A stretch of 64,000 nucleotides of DNA from Apostichopus japonicus (lineage: Eukaryota > Echinodermata > Holothuroidea > Aspidochirotida > Stichopodidae): positions 15,262,001 through 15,326,000 of the forward strand of contig NC_092570.1 of assembly GCF_037975245.1 (NCBI RefSeq), given 5' to 3'. The notes under the pieces were generated by a model, which saw only the letters and a list, made by a program, of their open reading frames with translations, was not told the origin of the DNA and did no database searches. Below are positions 26,190 to 39,171 of the stretch, in pieces. Position 1 is the first letter of the stretch; the number at the start of each line of letters is the position of its first letter. The position numbers were made by a program, and so were the translations under genes.

Positions 26190-26755
26190 CTAAAATGGAT
26201 TTCGTTGAATCCTCACAAATCTGCAAAAAAAAAGCTTGCAATAACGTAATGTTTAGTATTTCGGATATCAAAACTAGGTCGAACAAAAGTTAATCTTAAT
26301 ATCAAAATAAAAGAAAAAACCAAGAATGAAATCAGAGAAACTCATTCCAAGACAAATATCTTGATAAAAAAAGTAGGTCGCACTGTGACTCAGGGAAAAC
26401 GAAAACACTTTTGAACTGTCTCTAATTTACTAATAGACTTTTATATCGAGTTACTATTTGTCCGTACAGGTGGCAGGAGAATATTCCATACAGACGAGAA
26501 ATCTACGAAATGTCATCTCTTATGGGATTAACTCGATTTGATTATAACGACGTGGCCGGTGTGAGCAACAAATCACGTCACTCGTACTTTTGAATGGTAA
26601 GAAATTACATCTTCCGAAAAGCGAAAAGTAAAGAAGTCATTTATATATATATATATCTTCCTCGTTTTGTCCCCCTTTTATGCTTTGATCTTCCAAAGAT
26701 AGCATGGCATTTAGCGTTATATCTTGGAAATGTTTTGCTATTACCCACGGTTAGA

Positions 26756-27506
26756 ACTCGCACTCGGTAAACAAAATAGCCGGCAGCCGCGTGTTAGCAG
26801 AATATTTACACACCAAAATGCGATCCGATGGCCTAATTTCGCACAGTCAGTTTCAATGATTAATACATTAGAATGGTTATTGTCAGGTGTTGTGCTAGTT
26901 CAAGTTAGTGGGATGCAGTTATATAATTACCCACAATTCCCTTTTGTTGGTAGGAAAAGTCACAACACAGATTACGCACTAGAATTAATGGCCGTACTGA
27001 CTTATAGGCCTATATATACTTGGTATACTTTTTAAATCCAATATAAGGTGTGAAGAGGGTGTTCAACTGGATATTCTTACCTACTTTGTGAGGGCCGACG
27101 ACAGACCTGATATGATGGTGATCGGGGGACCATAGCCACCGGAGCCCGTGGTCAATTTGGTGGGGGGGGGTGGACCGGGAAATGTGGGATAAAGACTAAC
27201 TTATTCACATTTTCATTACATAAGTCAGGAAGCATGAGGATTTTCAAATAGGGGCCCAGTGACATCATTGAGACCGGGCCTCCGTGGAGCCAGGGCCCCG
27301 TGAGTTGACAAAGGCCGCATCGGCCTAGTTTACGCCACTGCCTACAATGTGTACAATTCTACTGTATAAGCTGTAAGTCTATAACCTATACACATAAACA
27401 GTGCATCCCCCACATAGTTAAAAAACTAGGCCATCGGATCGCATTTTGGTGTGTAAATATTCTGCTAACACGCGGCTTGCGGCTATTTTGTTTACCGAGT
27501 GCGAGT
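26756..27506. mobile_element. Element with about 80-bp terminal inverted repeats
   Basis: The left arm (26756-26835) and right arm (27427-27506) are near-perfect reverse complements, including actcgcactcggtaaac, cgcgtgttagcagaat and aatgcgatccgatggccta. The interior near 27080-27345 holds a second GC-rich module ending tagtttacgccactg, which looks like the end of a nested hAT-type insertion. The 103-codon frame at 26724-27035 starts in the arm and is not a recognised protein. Confidence 0.8.
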
Positions 27507-27702
27507 ACAAGTCTACAATATGCAGACTATCCGGATAAGCTTGGTTCTACTGAATATACGCTAAGCCAGTGTATATGTCAACATTAAACCCCACTGATAT
27601 AGCCACAGTGACATTTCCTTTGTCATTGTATCCGGATACATATATGGATATATATCCGGATACACACACTTCTCAGAGACGCTGATATATAGGTTTAATT
27701 AT

Positions 27703-27920
27703 TTGTTTGGCGTATGTACACTTTCGCAGTCGAGAAATTAAGAATTATTTATTAAAATGTTCAGACTGTTCAATTAATGGAAACAGATAGTGATTTTCAA
27801 AGTGCAATCGAACGAAGTTTTGTCTCTAAATAGCTCGGTGTTTTTCTCTCTCACTTTATCTCTTTAATTATTGTTTGGCGTATGTACACTTTCGCAGTCG
27901 AGAAATTAAGAATTATTTAT
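27703..27920. repeat. Direct repeat pair (module A)
   Basis: About 50 bp beginning ttgtttggcgtatgtaca at 27703-27752 are repeated at 27871-27920. They flank module B (27753-27845), which itself recurs at 28640-28733. Confidence 0.88.
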
Positions 27921-28366
27921 CAATTGTATTGATTTCACAAGTTCCGTCAAATGTCAGGCAAACGTTTTACAGACAGTTACGTACATATCGTGGGTGGATG
28001 CTATAGTTACTCATTGAAGCCCCATAATTATTCGCAGGTTTGCGAAAACATTGCGAACCAACGTGTCACGTCAAGGTTACTAACGGGGGAACCTTAAGTT
28101 GAAACTATACCGTTCAGTAGAATGGATTAGTACGTCCGGTCAGCAATGTATAGACTACCTGTTTTGCTTTTGTTTTGAATGTGTCTTTGATGTTACATGT
28201 TTGACCCTAAAATCGTAAAAAACGCAGTCCTTCAGGATGGTTATGGTTATGGTTAAGTTTCATTTCAAGTAATGTACAATTTTGTTTTTGAAATGTATGC
28301 TTTTGGTTTTTGAATGATTAGTTCTAAAGGAAATGGTCTGTGCAACAACACATTTAAAGTTACATA

Positions 28367-28393
28367 AATATATATATATATATTATATACATT

Positions 28394-28425
<32 letters not shown>

Positions 28426-28440
28426 TATTTATATATATAT
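28367..28440. repeat. (AT)n-rich microsatellite
   Basis: Interrupted AT dinucleotides with a partial palindrome. Confidence 0.9.
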
Positions 28441-28639
28441 CAACAAAGGGTGATACAATACATATCAACCGCCAGAATATCCCTTACCTTTCAAGACAAA
28501 CCGAGCAACCGAGCCAGTTTATCGAATAAGAAACGAAAAGGGTACAATTTGTCTTTCCCGAACGATATGCAGGGTAGTGAGAAATAGTTTTGTCGTTCCC
28601 CTTAAGAGATGCATTCGTTGTTGTTTGTTATTCCCTCTT

Positions 28640-28733
28640 TAAAATGTTCAGACTGTTCAATTAATGGAAACAGATAGTGATTTTCAAAGTGCAATCGAAC
28701 GAAGTTTTGTCTCTAAATAGCTCGGTGTTTTTA
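28640..28733. repeat. Second copy of module B
   Basis: Near-identical over about 93 bp to 27753-27845 (taaaatgttcagactgttca to ctcggtgttttt), about 890 bp away in the same orientation. Confidence 0.9.
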
Positions 28734-29093
28734 TCTCTCTCTCTCAGTCTGTCTACTTTCTCTTGTAACGTTGAGTATTTTGTACTTTTCCCTATTGATT
28801 TGCCAGGCTAGATACTACAAGAACGAGCTCCTTTTGGACTAGCTAAATCGGTCTAGAATATCGACAACCGATCGTTCGTTCACGGCACAGAGTCACTTTT
28901 AAAGCAGTCTGTGGACGTTGCTTGGTATTTTAAATCACTTTGACCTTTAAAGGTCATCAGCTTTGGCCAAAATGGTCTAGCATGGTAACAATTACTTCAT
29001 TAATTAGATGTATTAACATGGAACTTTAGTCCCAGCATCCAGAGTGTGTAATTCAGATTTGTGGTGAGTTCATTACCATGTTCTAGCACATAC

Positions 29094-29555
29094 TAGGGAT
29101 GCACCGGATATCCGGTCCGGCCGGACTATCCGGCCGGATAGTGAGCAATTATCCGGTTCCGGCCGGATATTTTTCAAAATCCGGCCGGATCTTTTTCAAA
29201 GTCTGGCCGGATCTTTTTCAAAATCTAGCCTGAATTATTCCTGAAAAAAGGTCTTGGTATTAACTTAAATCAGTGTAAAGTTGTAAACTATTTCCAAAAA
29301 TTAATATAAACATTCAAAGTAAGGAAAATTAGGTTCAACATGTTTAATTTAATTTTCTCAATGGTCTGACCCACTGTTTCTAAAGATCAACCAAAATAAT
29401 ACAACTATCGTACTTCTACTTCTTTTTAATGATTTTCTTTTGTGTAATGAATAAAATCCGGTTCCAGCCGGAATTTTATTCGGCCGGATTGCATGTACTA
29501 TCCGGCAAAATCCGGTTCCGGCCGGATCCAAAAAGTTGGATCCGGTGCATCCCTA
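29094..29555. mobile_element. hAT-type MITE with perfect 8-bp target duplication
   Basis: 462 bp with inverted ends TAGGGATGCACCGGAT / ATCCGGTGCATCCCTA. It is flanked on both sides by gcacatac (29086-29093 and 29556-29563). This TIR is typical of hAT transposons in many animals. Clusters of ccggccgga repeat just inside both ends. No transposase is encoded, so it is non-autonomous. The intact duplication indicates a fairly recent insertion. Confidence 0.92.
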
Positions 29556-29689
29556 GCACATACCACAGTTTCCCAAACTCGTACTCTCTCTGATGGGTTC
29601 GCACTCGGTGCATTTTTTGAAACTACGTAGCTGAAACTATAAGCTTTGATATACATTACAATGATGTGCAATGTAAAAAAAAGTTCTTC

Positions 29690-30130
29690 ACTATGTTATG
29701 CAGTACAATACAAAAGAATGCAGTGCAATGCATTGCAACACAATATAGTGCAATGCGATACGGTAAGTTTCGATACATTAAGTACAATACAATGCAGTGC
29801 AATACAACACACTACAGTGTACTCTACTTCAATACAATGCAAAGCAATTCAATACACTGTAATGCACTACACTGTATTACAATACACTACAATACAATGC
29901 AAAACAGTTCAATACAATACAATGCAATGCACTACACTGTACTACAATGCAAAGCAATTCAATACACTGCAATGCACTACACTGTACTACAATACACTAC
30001 AATGCAATTCAATGCACTGCAACGCACTACACTGTACTACAATACACTACAATACAATGCAAAGCAATTCAGTACACTGCAATGCAATACACTGTACTAT
30101 AATACACTACACTACATTACAAAGCAATAC
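29690..30130. repeat. Low-complexity (tacaatgcaa/cactacactgta) repeat domain
   Basis: Built from five-base words (caata, caatg, cacta, cagtg) in phrases such as gcactacactgtactacaat. Two overlapping 170-codon frames (29646-30158, 29666-30178) exist only because these words contain few stops; their translations are Cys/His/Tyr/Thr-rich shadows. Confidence 0.88.
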
Positions 30131-30179
30131 ATGTACAGAACAATCAATCGTAGGCTGAAGCATATAAGTGTATCATGAT

Positions 30180-32930
30180 AGAAAAAGGTTACATCGAGAG
30201 TATACCCACCTTCTTCAAGTTCTAGACACACTTTCAAAAAACGCAAATCTAAGAGAAGATTTTGAACTCTAAAACATTGTGTATTGCGATTGGCGCAAAA
30301 TCCTCTACGTTGATTGTCGAAATCCGACTCACACATAAGCTAATATCCCTGAGGTTCTAGAATGAAATATGAGAAAAAGTAGTAATCACTAAAAGTCACA
30401 AAAAGTACGTATACTATATGAAATATCAGAGAGCAAAACAACGAATACGATGAAAAGAAATATAAAGAAATAAGAATATGCGGAAGTAACCATCAAAAGT
30501 TTTGAAGCTCAATTTTTTTTTTGGCGATTAAGCTGGGTATAAGTTTAGGATAGAAAGTGGGTCCCTTTATATCCCTTTCATAACTAGCGAATACAGTCAT
30601 CCTAGGAGCTGGTTTGCTCTTTCAAAAAAACAAAAAACAAAAAAACAATTGCTTTATTTTTGAAGGTCGCCAACGTTTTTCAATTTGACAAACAGATCAA
30701 TCGATGTAGGATCGGTCATACAGAAAAATCACTGTATAGAAAACATGACTGAACCTGGTAGGAATTGAGTTTCTTTAACCCAAGCAGCTACTTCAGTTTC
30801 AGCTACTCATTTTTAAGCAGTTAAGGAACACTTTTTAAATATTAAACTAATTTTGATAAATTGTAGATATAAAAACAGCAGCAACAACAACAAGAACAAC
30901 AACAACAAAAATAATAATAACAAAGAAACAAAAAAAAAACGGTTCGGTTATCAGTTCGGATTGCACTGGTAACACTTTTGCGTTTTGAGATAGGACCCTT
31001 CAAACATCTGAGGTTTTGCGATTCAAGTGGGCTGGACTACTTTTTCTAACATGAATACAGACAGTTTTAGGTCAATTCATGAGATCCAATATGTAAACTC
31101 ATTACGAAATCATACACTTTTGTGGACTAAATAGGAAAACAGGACGATTTTGACCTCAAATAACGTTAAAAACTTTTTACACAAATTTGTCGACGAGACT
31201 TGGTGTTATACATGACATCTAAGGGTGGTATGCTGTTTATATGACGTAAAACTATATGATGACATGATCCGCTCTACTGTTGCCAGATGCATAAAAAAAA
31301 ATTGAAAATAAGATCACCACATCTTTGTCAGACGAAATCTTGAGGATTATGAGGACCCAAAGCTATAGATGATTCCAGCAGGTGTATACGGAAGCTTAAA
31401 AAGGCCATAAACATAACAAAGACTTTGCCCTATAAGTTGACTTATTGGGGCAGTTCTCTTATGTTGATGGCACTTTTAAGCCTCCGTATGTGTGTTTAAC
31501 AATCGACCTCTGCAACCAGAAATTCCTTCAACAACTTAACAGCGTATAACATATCAAGATGAATTTAAAACCTACCCTGTGTCTTCCTTTAACAGTAATA
31601 ATGTTAGTGATGAAAAACCATATGCATCTGCTTTAAATTGTCTAACATTATCCACTCTCAAGAGTCTTGTAAACAATCGTCGCCCGCTTCAACAACCAGT
31701 TGTTGAACTTCAAGAAGCAGAAATGGAATAGATCGTGATATATCACGCGTTATATCTCGCATCTTCTGGAGTCGACCGTAAAACTTCGAATTAAAACAAT
31801 TCAGTTTGAGTCGTGTTTGGCGTCTCCTTCAATTCAATCAATTTATTTCAGGATTTAAAGCACAATTCAACGTTTCAGGTCAACGTTTCAAAGTCTAAAC
31901 GCAATAACATTGAAAAGAAAGTCTAAACGCAATAACCTTGAAAAGAAAAAGTCATACCGGAAATGTAGTTTTTTTTTTACCTTTACCGTTTTATTGTACA
32001 CGCAGTATAGGCGGTTTTCTAAACAATGAACATTTTGTGTAAAGTGCTTTTGGTAAAAAAACGAAAGAATAAAACTAGTTACCTGGTCTTAGCCAGAACA
32101 AGCTAAAAAACTGTCTCTTTTGGGGTTGAATTTTCATAAGATGGGATACCGTCACAAAATAAATCAATAAGCAAATTAAAACTTAAGGTACGTGAAATTA
32201 CATGTTACTTAACTCCATCAAGGTCGCGAAAGGAATGTTAAAGGTAGGCATAAATGTCTAAAGGGTGCATATGAAACAATAAAACATTTCTTTATTAAAA
32301 TTTACACACAAAAAACAAATACACAAAATTCTTCAACTTACATTGTCTTGTAACGAAAATTATTTACAAATAAAAAATGAAATGGTGGGACTTGTTTACT
32401 TAATATTTCGTCGTCGTTTTTTTTTTGGATCAAAGAGAAAAAAACATTGGTAATTAAAACGAGTAAATGAATAAACAAACTATAATGCGAGTACCAATTG
32501 CGTATATGAGCTTAACTTCGATTGGTCAAACATTTAATTAGTAATGATAATCAAACAAGGTGCAGACGAATATATTGTGCAAAATTAGAATACCAAAAGT
32601 AGGCACCATCTTTTGGTGTTATTTATCAGTGGGGTTTAACTTACAGACTTTAAAAAAAAAACAGATATACACACGTAATGCATCTGTATGTTAAGATTCC
32701 TTGCGAGACTTCTAAAAATATAAACATCGGGGTTTTATATGATCCTATAGAGTAGTTGCTTATTTTTATTTTCGTTTCCTATAGCATTGCAACTTTTAGA
32801 AATGAATAGATTTTCCAATTAAACAAACAATTCCAAGTAAAACTTTTTTTCATCTGCTAAGGAGAATGAGTTTGATTGAACTCAACAGTTCCTTAAGAAT
32901 TTATTTACAATTTTTACCAAAAATGACGCA
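30180..32930. other. No gene recognised
   Basis: AT-rich with A-runs and a (CAA)n stretch near 30875-30915. A small direct repeat (agtctaaacgcaataac) occurs near 31893 and 31920. Confidence 0.45.
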
Positions 32931-32932
32931 AA

Positions 32933-32934
<2 letters not shown>

Positions 32935-33028
<94 letters not shown>

Positions 33029-33057
33029 TAACTATATATATATATATATATATATTC
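32935..33057. repeat. (AT)n microsatellite, interrupted
   Basis: Three AT runs separated by gtaat and taattaaataac. Confidence 0.95.
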
Positions 33058-34495
33058 TATCCCTTTTTGCTTAATTTGCAATAACTGAAGCCCTCCTTTT
33101 TTTTAACTATTTGAAGTCGATAGATAAATTGATTCTAAATTTATCCAAATAATATATAATAAGTCACTGTTTCAATAACTTATAACCATTAGCCATTGTT
33201 TGGAAAGGTTGATCCAAGAACGCAAGACATTTTTCTTACAAACATTCTATAATTAAAATTCTGAACATTCCAATTTTTTCGATGAAACCTTCGCAGCTGA
33301 GAAAGAAAGGTGAAAAAACTGTCATGTCCTTTTAACAGTTGTCCCATAGGTCACGGACTTACTGACTTGGGGGCATCCAAGCACTTACTCAAATTCTATA
33401 CCACGTATCAGACACGCAAACACTTGATTAAGAGATTGCGCCACTTAAATAATTGTTTCTCTTTTGACGTGACTGAAATAGATAAACACAAATGTGAAAG
33501 GGTAATATAGGGCATTTTTATTTCCAAGTAAAATCTGAAGATTCGCAAAAACTTGATTCGTGTATGTGAATGATATAACTATGCAGTTTTTTTTCTACCT
33601 GTTTGTAGGGGGAACAACTTCCGATTAGTTCTTTTCTTAAGGTTTTTGTCATTTTTTTATTTTCATATTCCCTTGCAAATCTATCACTTGTATTTTGGAA
33701 ACTAAATATAAGGAATACAAAATTATCTTGGCTACAAGTCAATCTTTTGCAAGATGAACACATCTTCGTGGAGAGAAATTTTGTGATGGCATGTCTTTTG
33801 GGGTTATCTGGATTATATTTTACTGCTGATATGTTATAATATAACCATAAAAGATAAAGTTGATTGCAGGCAATTTTTTCCAAAGTGTTCACCATTAAAG
33901 TATGCTCATTGTCCAAAATGATCCTTTTAAGGCTAAATTTATGATGACGTCATTCCCTCAGTTTTGACATAATTGGTAATGGAAATCAGTTTCTTCTATA
34001 CATTTTCATTATTGCAACAAAAAATGCTCTTTTAAATTTCATGTAAACAAAGGTTGGAGGAAGCAAGAACCACGTCCTTGAACAATGGTTAGGGCATAGT
34101 TAACATTGTTGCCCCACCCCCGCCCACCCACCCCACCCCGTTTTTGTTGTTGATTCCTGGCAATTTCATCAAACCTAAACAAAATCACACTTTAAGTTTT
34201 ATCTAACCTAAAGTAAGATTACAATTGTTGAAAGCAACCAGACATTCTTCTGCTACGTTTTTTTTTTTACACCAAAATGAATATTAATAAGTATGTTATT
34301 GAAATATATTCAAATACAACACTTCCATTGCCCAGACATTTCTTGTTATCAAAGACGAACAAAGAGCAAACAGAATTTCGAAAACGTTGAACCTTTTTCT
34401 AATCATGATTTGAAATTAAAACTTGACTGATTAAATTTGAAATGAAAATTGACTAATTTTCATATCGATGAGAAATTAAAGAGTCGATCAAAACC
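33058..34495. other. No gene firmly recognised
   Basis: The 132-codon minus-strand frame at 33518-33916 is the longest non-repeat frame in this part, with a Cys-x2-Cys pair, but it has no flanking splice sites or recognisable domain. Treated as chance or an untranslated region. Confidence 0.35.
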
Positions 34496-34499
34496 AGTG

Positions 34500-35095
34500 C
34501 AAAAAGCTGCACAGCGTTCAATAAGATAGGCTGCAGGAGCTGCAACATCCCCTGCAGCAAGGCTGAACCAATAACAAACAATAGACATGACCTCGACAGA
34601 CCAGCAGCGCGTAACGTGCTTAGCCGCTGTGCCGATTGTGCTAAGCTGTACAACAGTTGCACAGTGTTCAAGAATATAGCTGCATCGGCTGCAACATCCC
34701 CTGCAGCAAGGCTGAATCAATAACAAATAGACAAAACCTCGACAGACCAGCAGCGCGTATTGTACTTAGCCGCTGTGCCGATTGTGCTAAGCTGTACAAC
34801 AGTTGCAGAGTGTGCAAGAAGATAGCTGCATCAGCTGCAACATCCCGTGCAGCAAGGCTGAATCAATAACAAACAATAGACATGACCTCGACAGACCAGC
34901 AGCGCGTATTGTACTTAGCCGCTGTGCCGATTGTGCTAAGCTGTACAACAGTTTGCACAGTGTGCAAGAAGATAGGCTGCAGCAGATGCAACATCCCCTG
35001 CAGCAAGGCTGAATCAATAACAAACAATAGACATGAACTCGACAGTCCAGCAGCGCGTATTGTACTTAGCCGCTGTGCCGATTGTGCTTAACTGT
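34500..35095. repeat. 148-bp tandem repeat, four copies plus partial
   Basis: The phrase ctaagctgta recurs near 34641, 34787 and 34936, with ctta variant near 35087, giving periods of about 146-151 bp. Units are GC-richer than surroundings and include gctgcaacatcccctgcagc, itself partly palindromic. Overlapping frames on both strands are shadows of the repeat. Confidence 0.93.
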
Positions 35096-35099
35096 AAAA

Positions 35100-38000
35100 C
35101 ACAAGCGATTAATACCTATACTACACGTCTTGGCTGAAGGACGCTGCAGCCCCCACAGCTACTGACTTTTGACCTAGTACATACTTATCTAGACCAACTG
35201 ACTTCTGTGTAACTGCCACAGTTTTTTTTTCTCTAAGATAAAACTCGAACGACATTGAAAATGCCCAAGGCAAAACCCAAGTAGACGTTTTCTCATCAAT
35301 GACTGCAGGAATAACAGCACTGAAAATAGCATGCAATCACATTTAAAAGTAAAATTTTGGAGTTGTAATATTTTCCATTTCTTATTTAGCCATTCTCCTT
35401 GTCCTAATACAGTCACGCTATTATAGTATAGCTCTTTTGTTGATTTCCCAAAAGTTTTGAATAAGTTTTAGGGGCTTGCAAAAAAACAAAAAAACAACAA
35501 AGTTTCAAATTTTATGAATATGACTTTAAACAAAAAAATATATAAATGCCAAAGGAATTGTTGCTATACCTGACAGCCAGCCAGCTTGGCTGTATTAAGA
35601 CAAGTAGCTGAAGTCACTGTGGAATATAACTTTAGTTACCTTAAAAGCAACCTTGTAATTCTGGTAAAAATTTCGACACTTTGCCATGATGAAAATTTCC
35701 ACTTTTTTGAGTTTGTTTATCAGCTGTCATGAATCGTTAAACAAAAACAAAACAGATTGAAAGGAAAGAGAGAAAGAAACCAAACAAATCCTCATGATAA
35801 TAATATGAGATAACAATTAAATACGGAAAATTGAAATGAACAACAAATTTCTCAGGACTCAAAAAAATCATAAATTCATTGAAAAACTGGAAAGATCAAA
35901 TCTAACACAAATAGCAAACTGAGTAGAAATCATAACTCATATTATGTCTGCTAACTTCTTACTATAATGTTAACTACTTACTTGTAAATTTTGGTCTCCT
36001 GCTGCTGTATTTACATTTGAAAATAATAATAATTTACAAACAAAAAACTTGTTTGTATTTATTAAAGGTCATCCATTTGATATTGACCTCAAATTTATTT
36101 AACACACCCCCTAAAATTGTTTTTTTTGGGGGGGGGATCGGGAATGCAATGTTCTTTATTATCTTCTTTGTTGGTGCAAACTCTCTAAACTGGATGAAAC
36201 CATGACAACTGCTTTAACGGAGCAATTTTACATTTCGAGGTCAATTTTAAGCAGCCAACAGAGACTTTTTCAAGCTTAGGTTACAATTGATCGGACTAAA
36301 GGCAGCACCAGCAGCCTCTGACTGTTTGTTTATACCAAAGAGAATAATAACGAGGAATTAATGAATTTTGAAACCAACTGGAATAATTCCTAATTTTGTT
36401 TCTTGTTACTGTTAATTCATTACTGGTAATTAAAATTGACAAACACCAGTTAATTTCCTATATTGTTTTATACGGGATTCTAGTATGGGGGAGCAATCTG
36501 TATGAAACAATCGGTATGAAAATCATATCGGTTTTAAGTTGAGAATGTTGAAAGGATTAATGTCAAGTCTGACATTTGACAATTTCTTCTTGAATATTCT
36601 TGAATATGAAGTTACGCAAAAAATGGCAGCTGATACCCAAAAGCTTTATTTAAATTCCTAAAGTAATCTTCCTAACGATTAATTCCTTGGATTCCATTTG
36701 GAAATACGTCTTCTGGTTACCTGAATATGTACGTTCTCTGTATTTTCAATATCATCTAATATGTCACTGGTTTATTGGCAAAAGAAAAATCTTTTCCCAC
36801 TGTGGGTATTAACTTAGATATTATAAAGAAAGATTTTGAATATCATCTAACATGCCACTGGTTTTTTGGCAAAAAAAATATTCTTTCCCAATGTGGGTAT
36901 TAATTTAGATATTATAAAGAAAATAAAGCAAAGAAAATATATTTCTTTCCAGCTAAAATGACATGATGACATCATTCATTTCACTGTTGTGAGATATATT
37001 CGGCAAATAACCCCAAAGATTTGCAAACAAACGTATAGCCTAATTTTGGCCAAAAACACAACAAAAAAAAAACTATTAGGATGTTATTCTGACTCAAAGA
37101 TGCAGAAAATATCCATCAAGTATTGTAGAGCAATCAATTTTCTGCCACCTGACCTGAATATCACTTTAAGTTTCCATACTGAGGAAAGAATGAACCTCGT
37201 CAATAGATCTATATATATAGCAATATAGCATATAGAATATAGCAATAGATCAAACGAGAAACAGAGTCCTAAATGGTCAATTCACCAAATAATGCAACAC
37301 ATTCAGCTTTATTTAATACCCAAGTGGGGAACAGGGTTGCCAGTTTTCGGTTGTGAAATCGGCCAGGTTAGCTGCTGAATCAGGTAAATAGAAAAAACCC
37401 CGCCACATACGAAGTTGGTGTTATTTTTTATGAAAATTGACCCTGTATATGGATAAGAATTGGTGTCACATTATCTGATGCTATGGAATGAACATGCCCA
37501 AAATTGCCCATATTTTTTTTTTTTTACTAACGATTAGCCCTATAGAATCAATGTTCTTTGATGGAATTAGGCAATTTTCAGCTACATTTTTTGGTCTTCA
37601 AATTGCCAGGCCATTCCAACGCAAAAAGAGTAAAAAAAAAATAAAAAAAAATAAAAACATGCTGTTTGGCCGGACTTTTCATTTTCCTCCAGCCAAGGAA
37701 ATTTGAAAAAAACCCTCAAACTTGCCATTTTCGACATTTGAAACGTCAAACTGGCAATTCCTGGTGATGAGTCTTTTTTAGACATCACATATCTTCCTAC
37801 AGGTGACTACTTGAATGTTATTTAAGACTTTCACAAACACACACATCTACGAATCACTACCACATGGAATCCATCATTAAATTTTTGCCTCCTTGAGATA
37901 CCTGTACAATATATTGTGTTCTTTCACAATCATTCTAAGTTTTCCTGATGAAAGGGAGCCAGCAACATGCATTTATAAATAAATGACTCACTGATTAACA

Positions 38001-38560
38001 GACAAAACTTTAACTTGACTAAATTACTCAAACTAGGTCACAGGTGTTTTAAACTGTAACCAACTACGAGCAGCCCCTTGTTTCTCTAGCAAAAAAACCC
38101 ACCTTCATTTGAAATTCATCAGCTTCGTCATCAAAGCTTTGACCATTTTCTTTTACCATGTCAAACCTACAATTATGTACACTCTCTGTACTACTTAACT
38201 GCATGCACAGCCCAGCCACTATTCAGTCACCTGTTCTTACAAAGAAGTTGATAATTATATTTAACTGCTGTAGACTTCCATGATGCTTCTTGTTCTTCAT
38301 CCTCCTACTTCTATAACCTTCGGGTATAATCTTCTTTTGCACCACCGCCTGTAAAAAGCAAGGCGAAACAAGAGGCTGCATCAAGACTGAAGCAGAATTT
38401 GCAAGTGAAATTATCTTTCCTTTTTTCCCCCTCATCTACATCAAACATGATGATTAAAAAATAGGGCAAGACTTTCACTGATACTACGAGCACACTGTTT
38501 CCTCTTACTTTCACTACTTAAAGAAACATGATATTTAAAAAAAAAAAATATCCTGCACAA
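35100..38560. other. No gene recognised; one 89-bp tandem duplication
   Basis: Two copies of an 89-bp unit lie at about 36746-36834 and 36835-36923 (tatcatctaayatgycactgg, then tgtgggtattaa). Poly-A and poly-T runs are frequent. No exon has convincing splice sites. Confidence 0.5.
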
Positions 38561-38566
38561 ACCAAA

Positions 38567-38823
38567 AAAGGGCAGGGGTAGCAGGGAGGGGGTGGGGGAG
38601 GTGTATGAAGGGTGAGGACAAGTTCCCCCTCCCCAGTTATGCACAAGGAAAGAAACATAAAAAATGCTCTTTCATAAATTATAAGTATTCCAAAACGGGC
38701 AGGAACAGCAGGGAGGGGGTGGGGGGAGGGGGACTTTGAAGGGGAGGGTATAAGTTCCCTATCCAGTAACACACAAGGAAAGAAACATCAAAACTGCTCA
38801 TTTCATAATTTACAAGTATCCCT
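38567..38823. repeat. Tandem duplication of about 130 bp, G-rich
   Basis: Copies at about 38567-38695 and 38697-38823 share gggcagg.a.cagggagggg and acacaaggaaagaaacat. The G-runs could form quadruplex structures. Confidence 0.85.
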
Positions 38824-39058
38824 TTGTGGCAATAAAAGTACCATTTTGGGGGGTTACTTTTTAAATAAAAAGTGTTTTTACTAAAAAAGTGTATTCATGT
38901 TGAGTAATGATTTAAAAAAAACTGTGTTTAGAAAGTGCCCTTTGGTTGAAAAAAAACATGCAAAACTTTGTGGTTTTGTCCCCTCAGAGTAAAGAGTGAC
39001 ATATTTTCGTATACTGTCCCTGCAAGTTTAACACCTCCTTCCCCCCTCCACCCACCAG

Positions 39059-39171
39059 ATTCAGTACCTTCTTCTGCCTTGAGGAGCGAAAGATTATTAG
39101 CTGGTCCAAAATATGAAGCAATTAATAACTCTGTGATTGTAGAAAGTGAGCAGGACCAAACGCATGCATAA
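39059..39171 (+). CDS. Candidate terminal exon, unidentified protein
   Basis: A strong pyrimidine tract and acceptor (cccccctccacccaccag, ending 39058) lead into 36 full codons ending TAA at 39169-39171. The peptide reads SVPSSALRSERLLAG then PKYEAINNSVIVES and ends EQDQTHA, a plausible hydrophilic C-terminus. It needs one base from the preceding exon (phase 1). The last BRCT exon at 6758 ends in that phase, but joining them would need a 32-kb intron and would skip most of BRCT2, so I do not claim the link. No AATAAA lies close by. Confidence 0.35.

Noticed and set aside
29646-30178. Two 170-codon plus-strand frames
   Set aside because: Translations are low-complexity products of pentamer words; both frames are open over the same DNA.
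33518-33916. 132-codon minus-strand frame as a gene
   Set aside because: No domain, no splice context and AT-driven composition; kept only as a remark.
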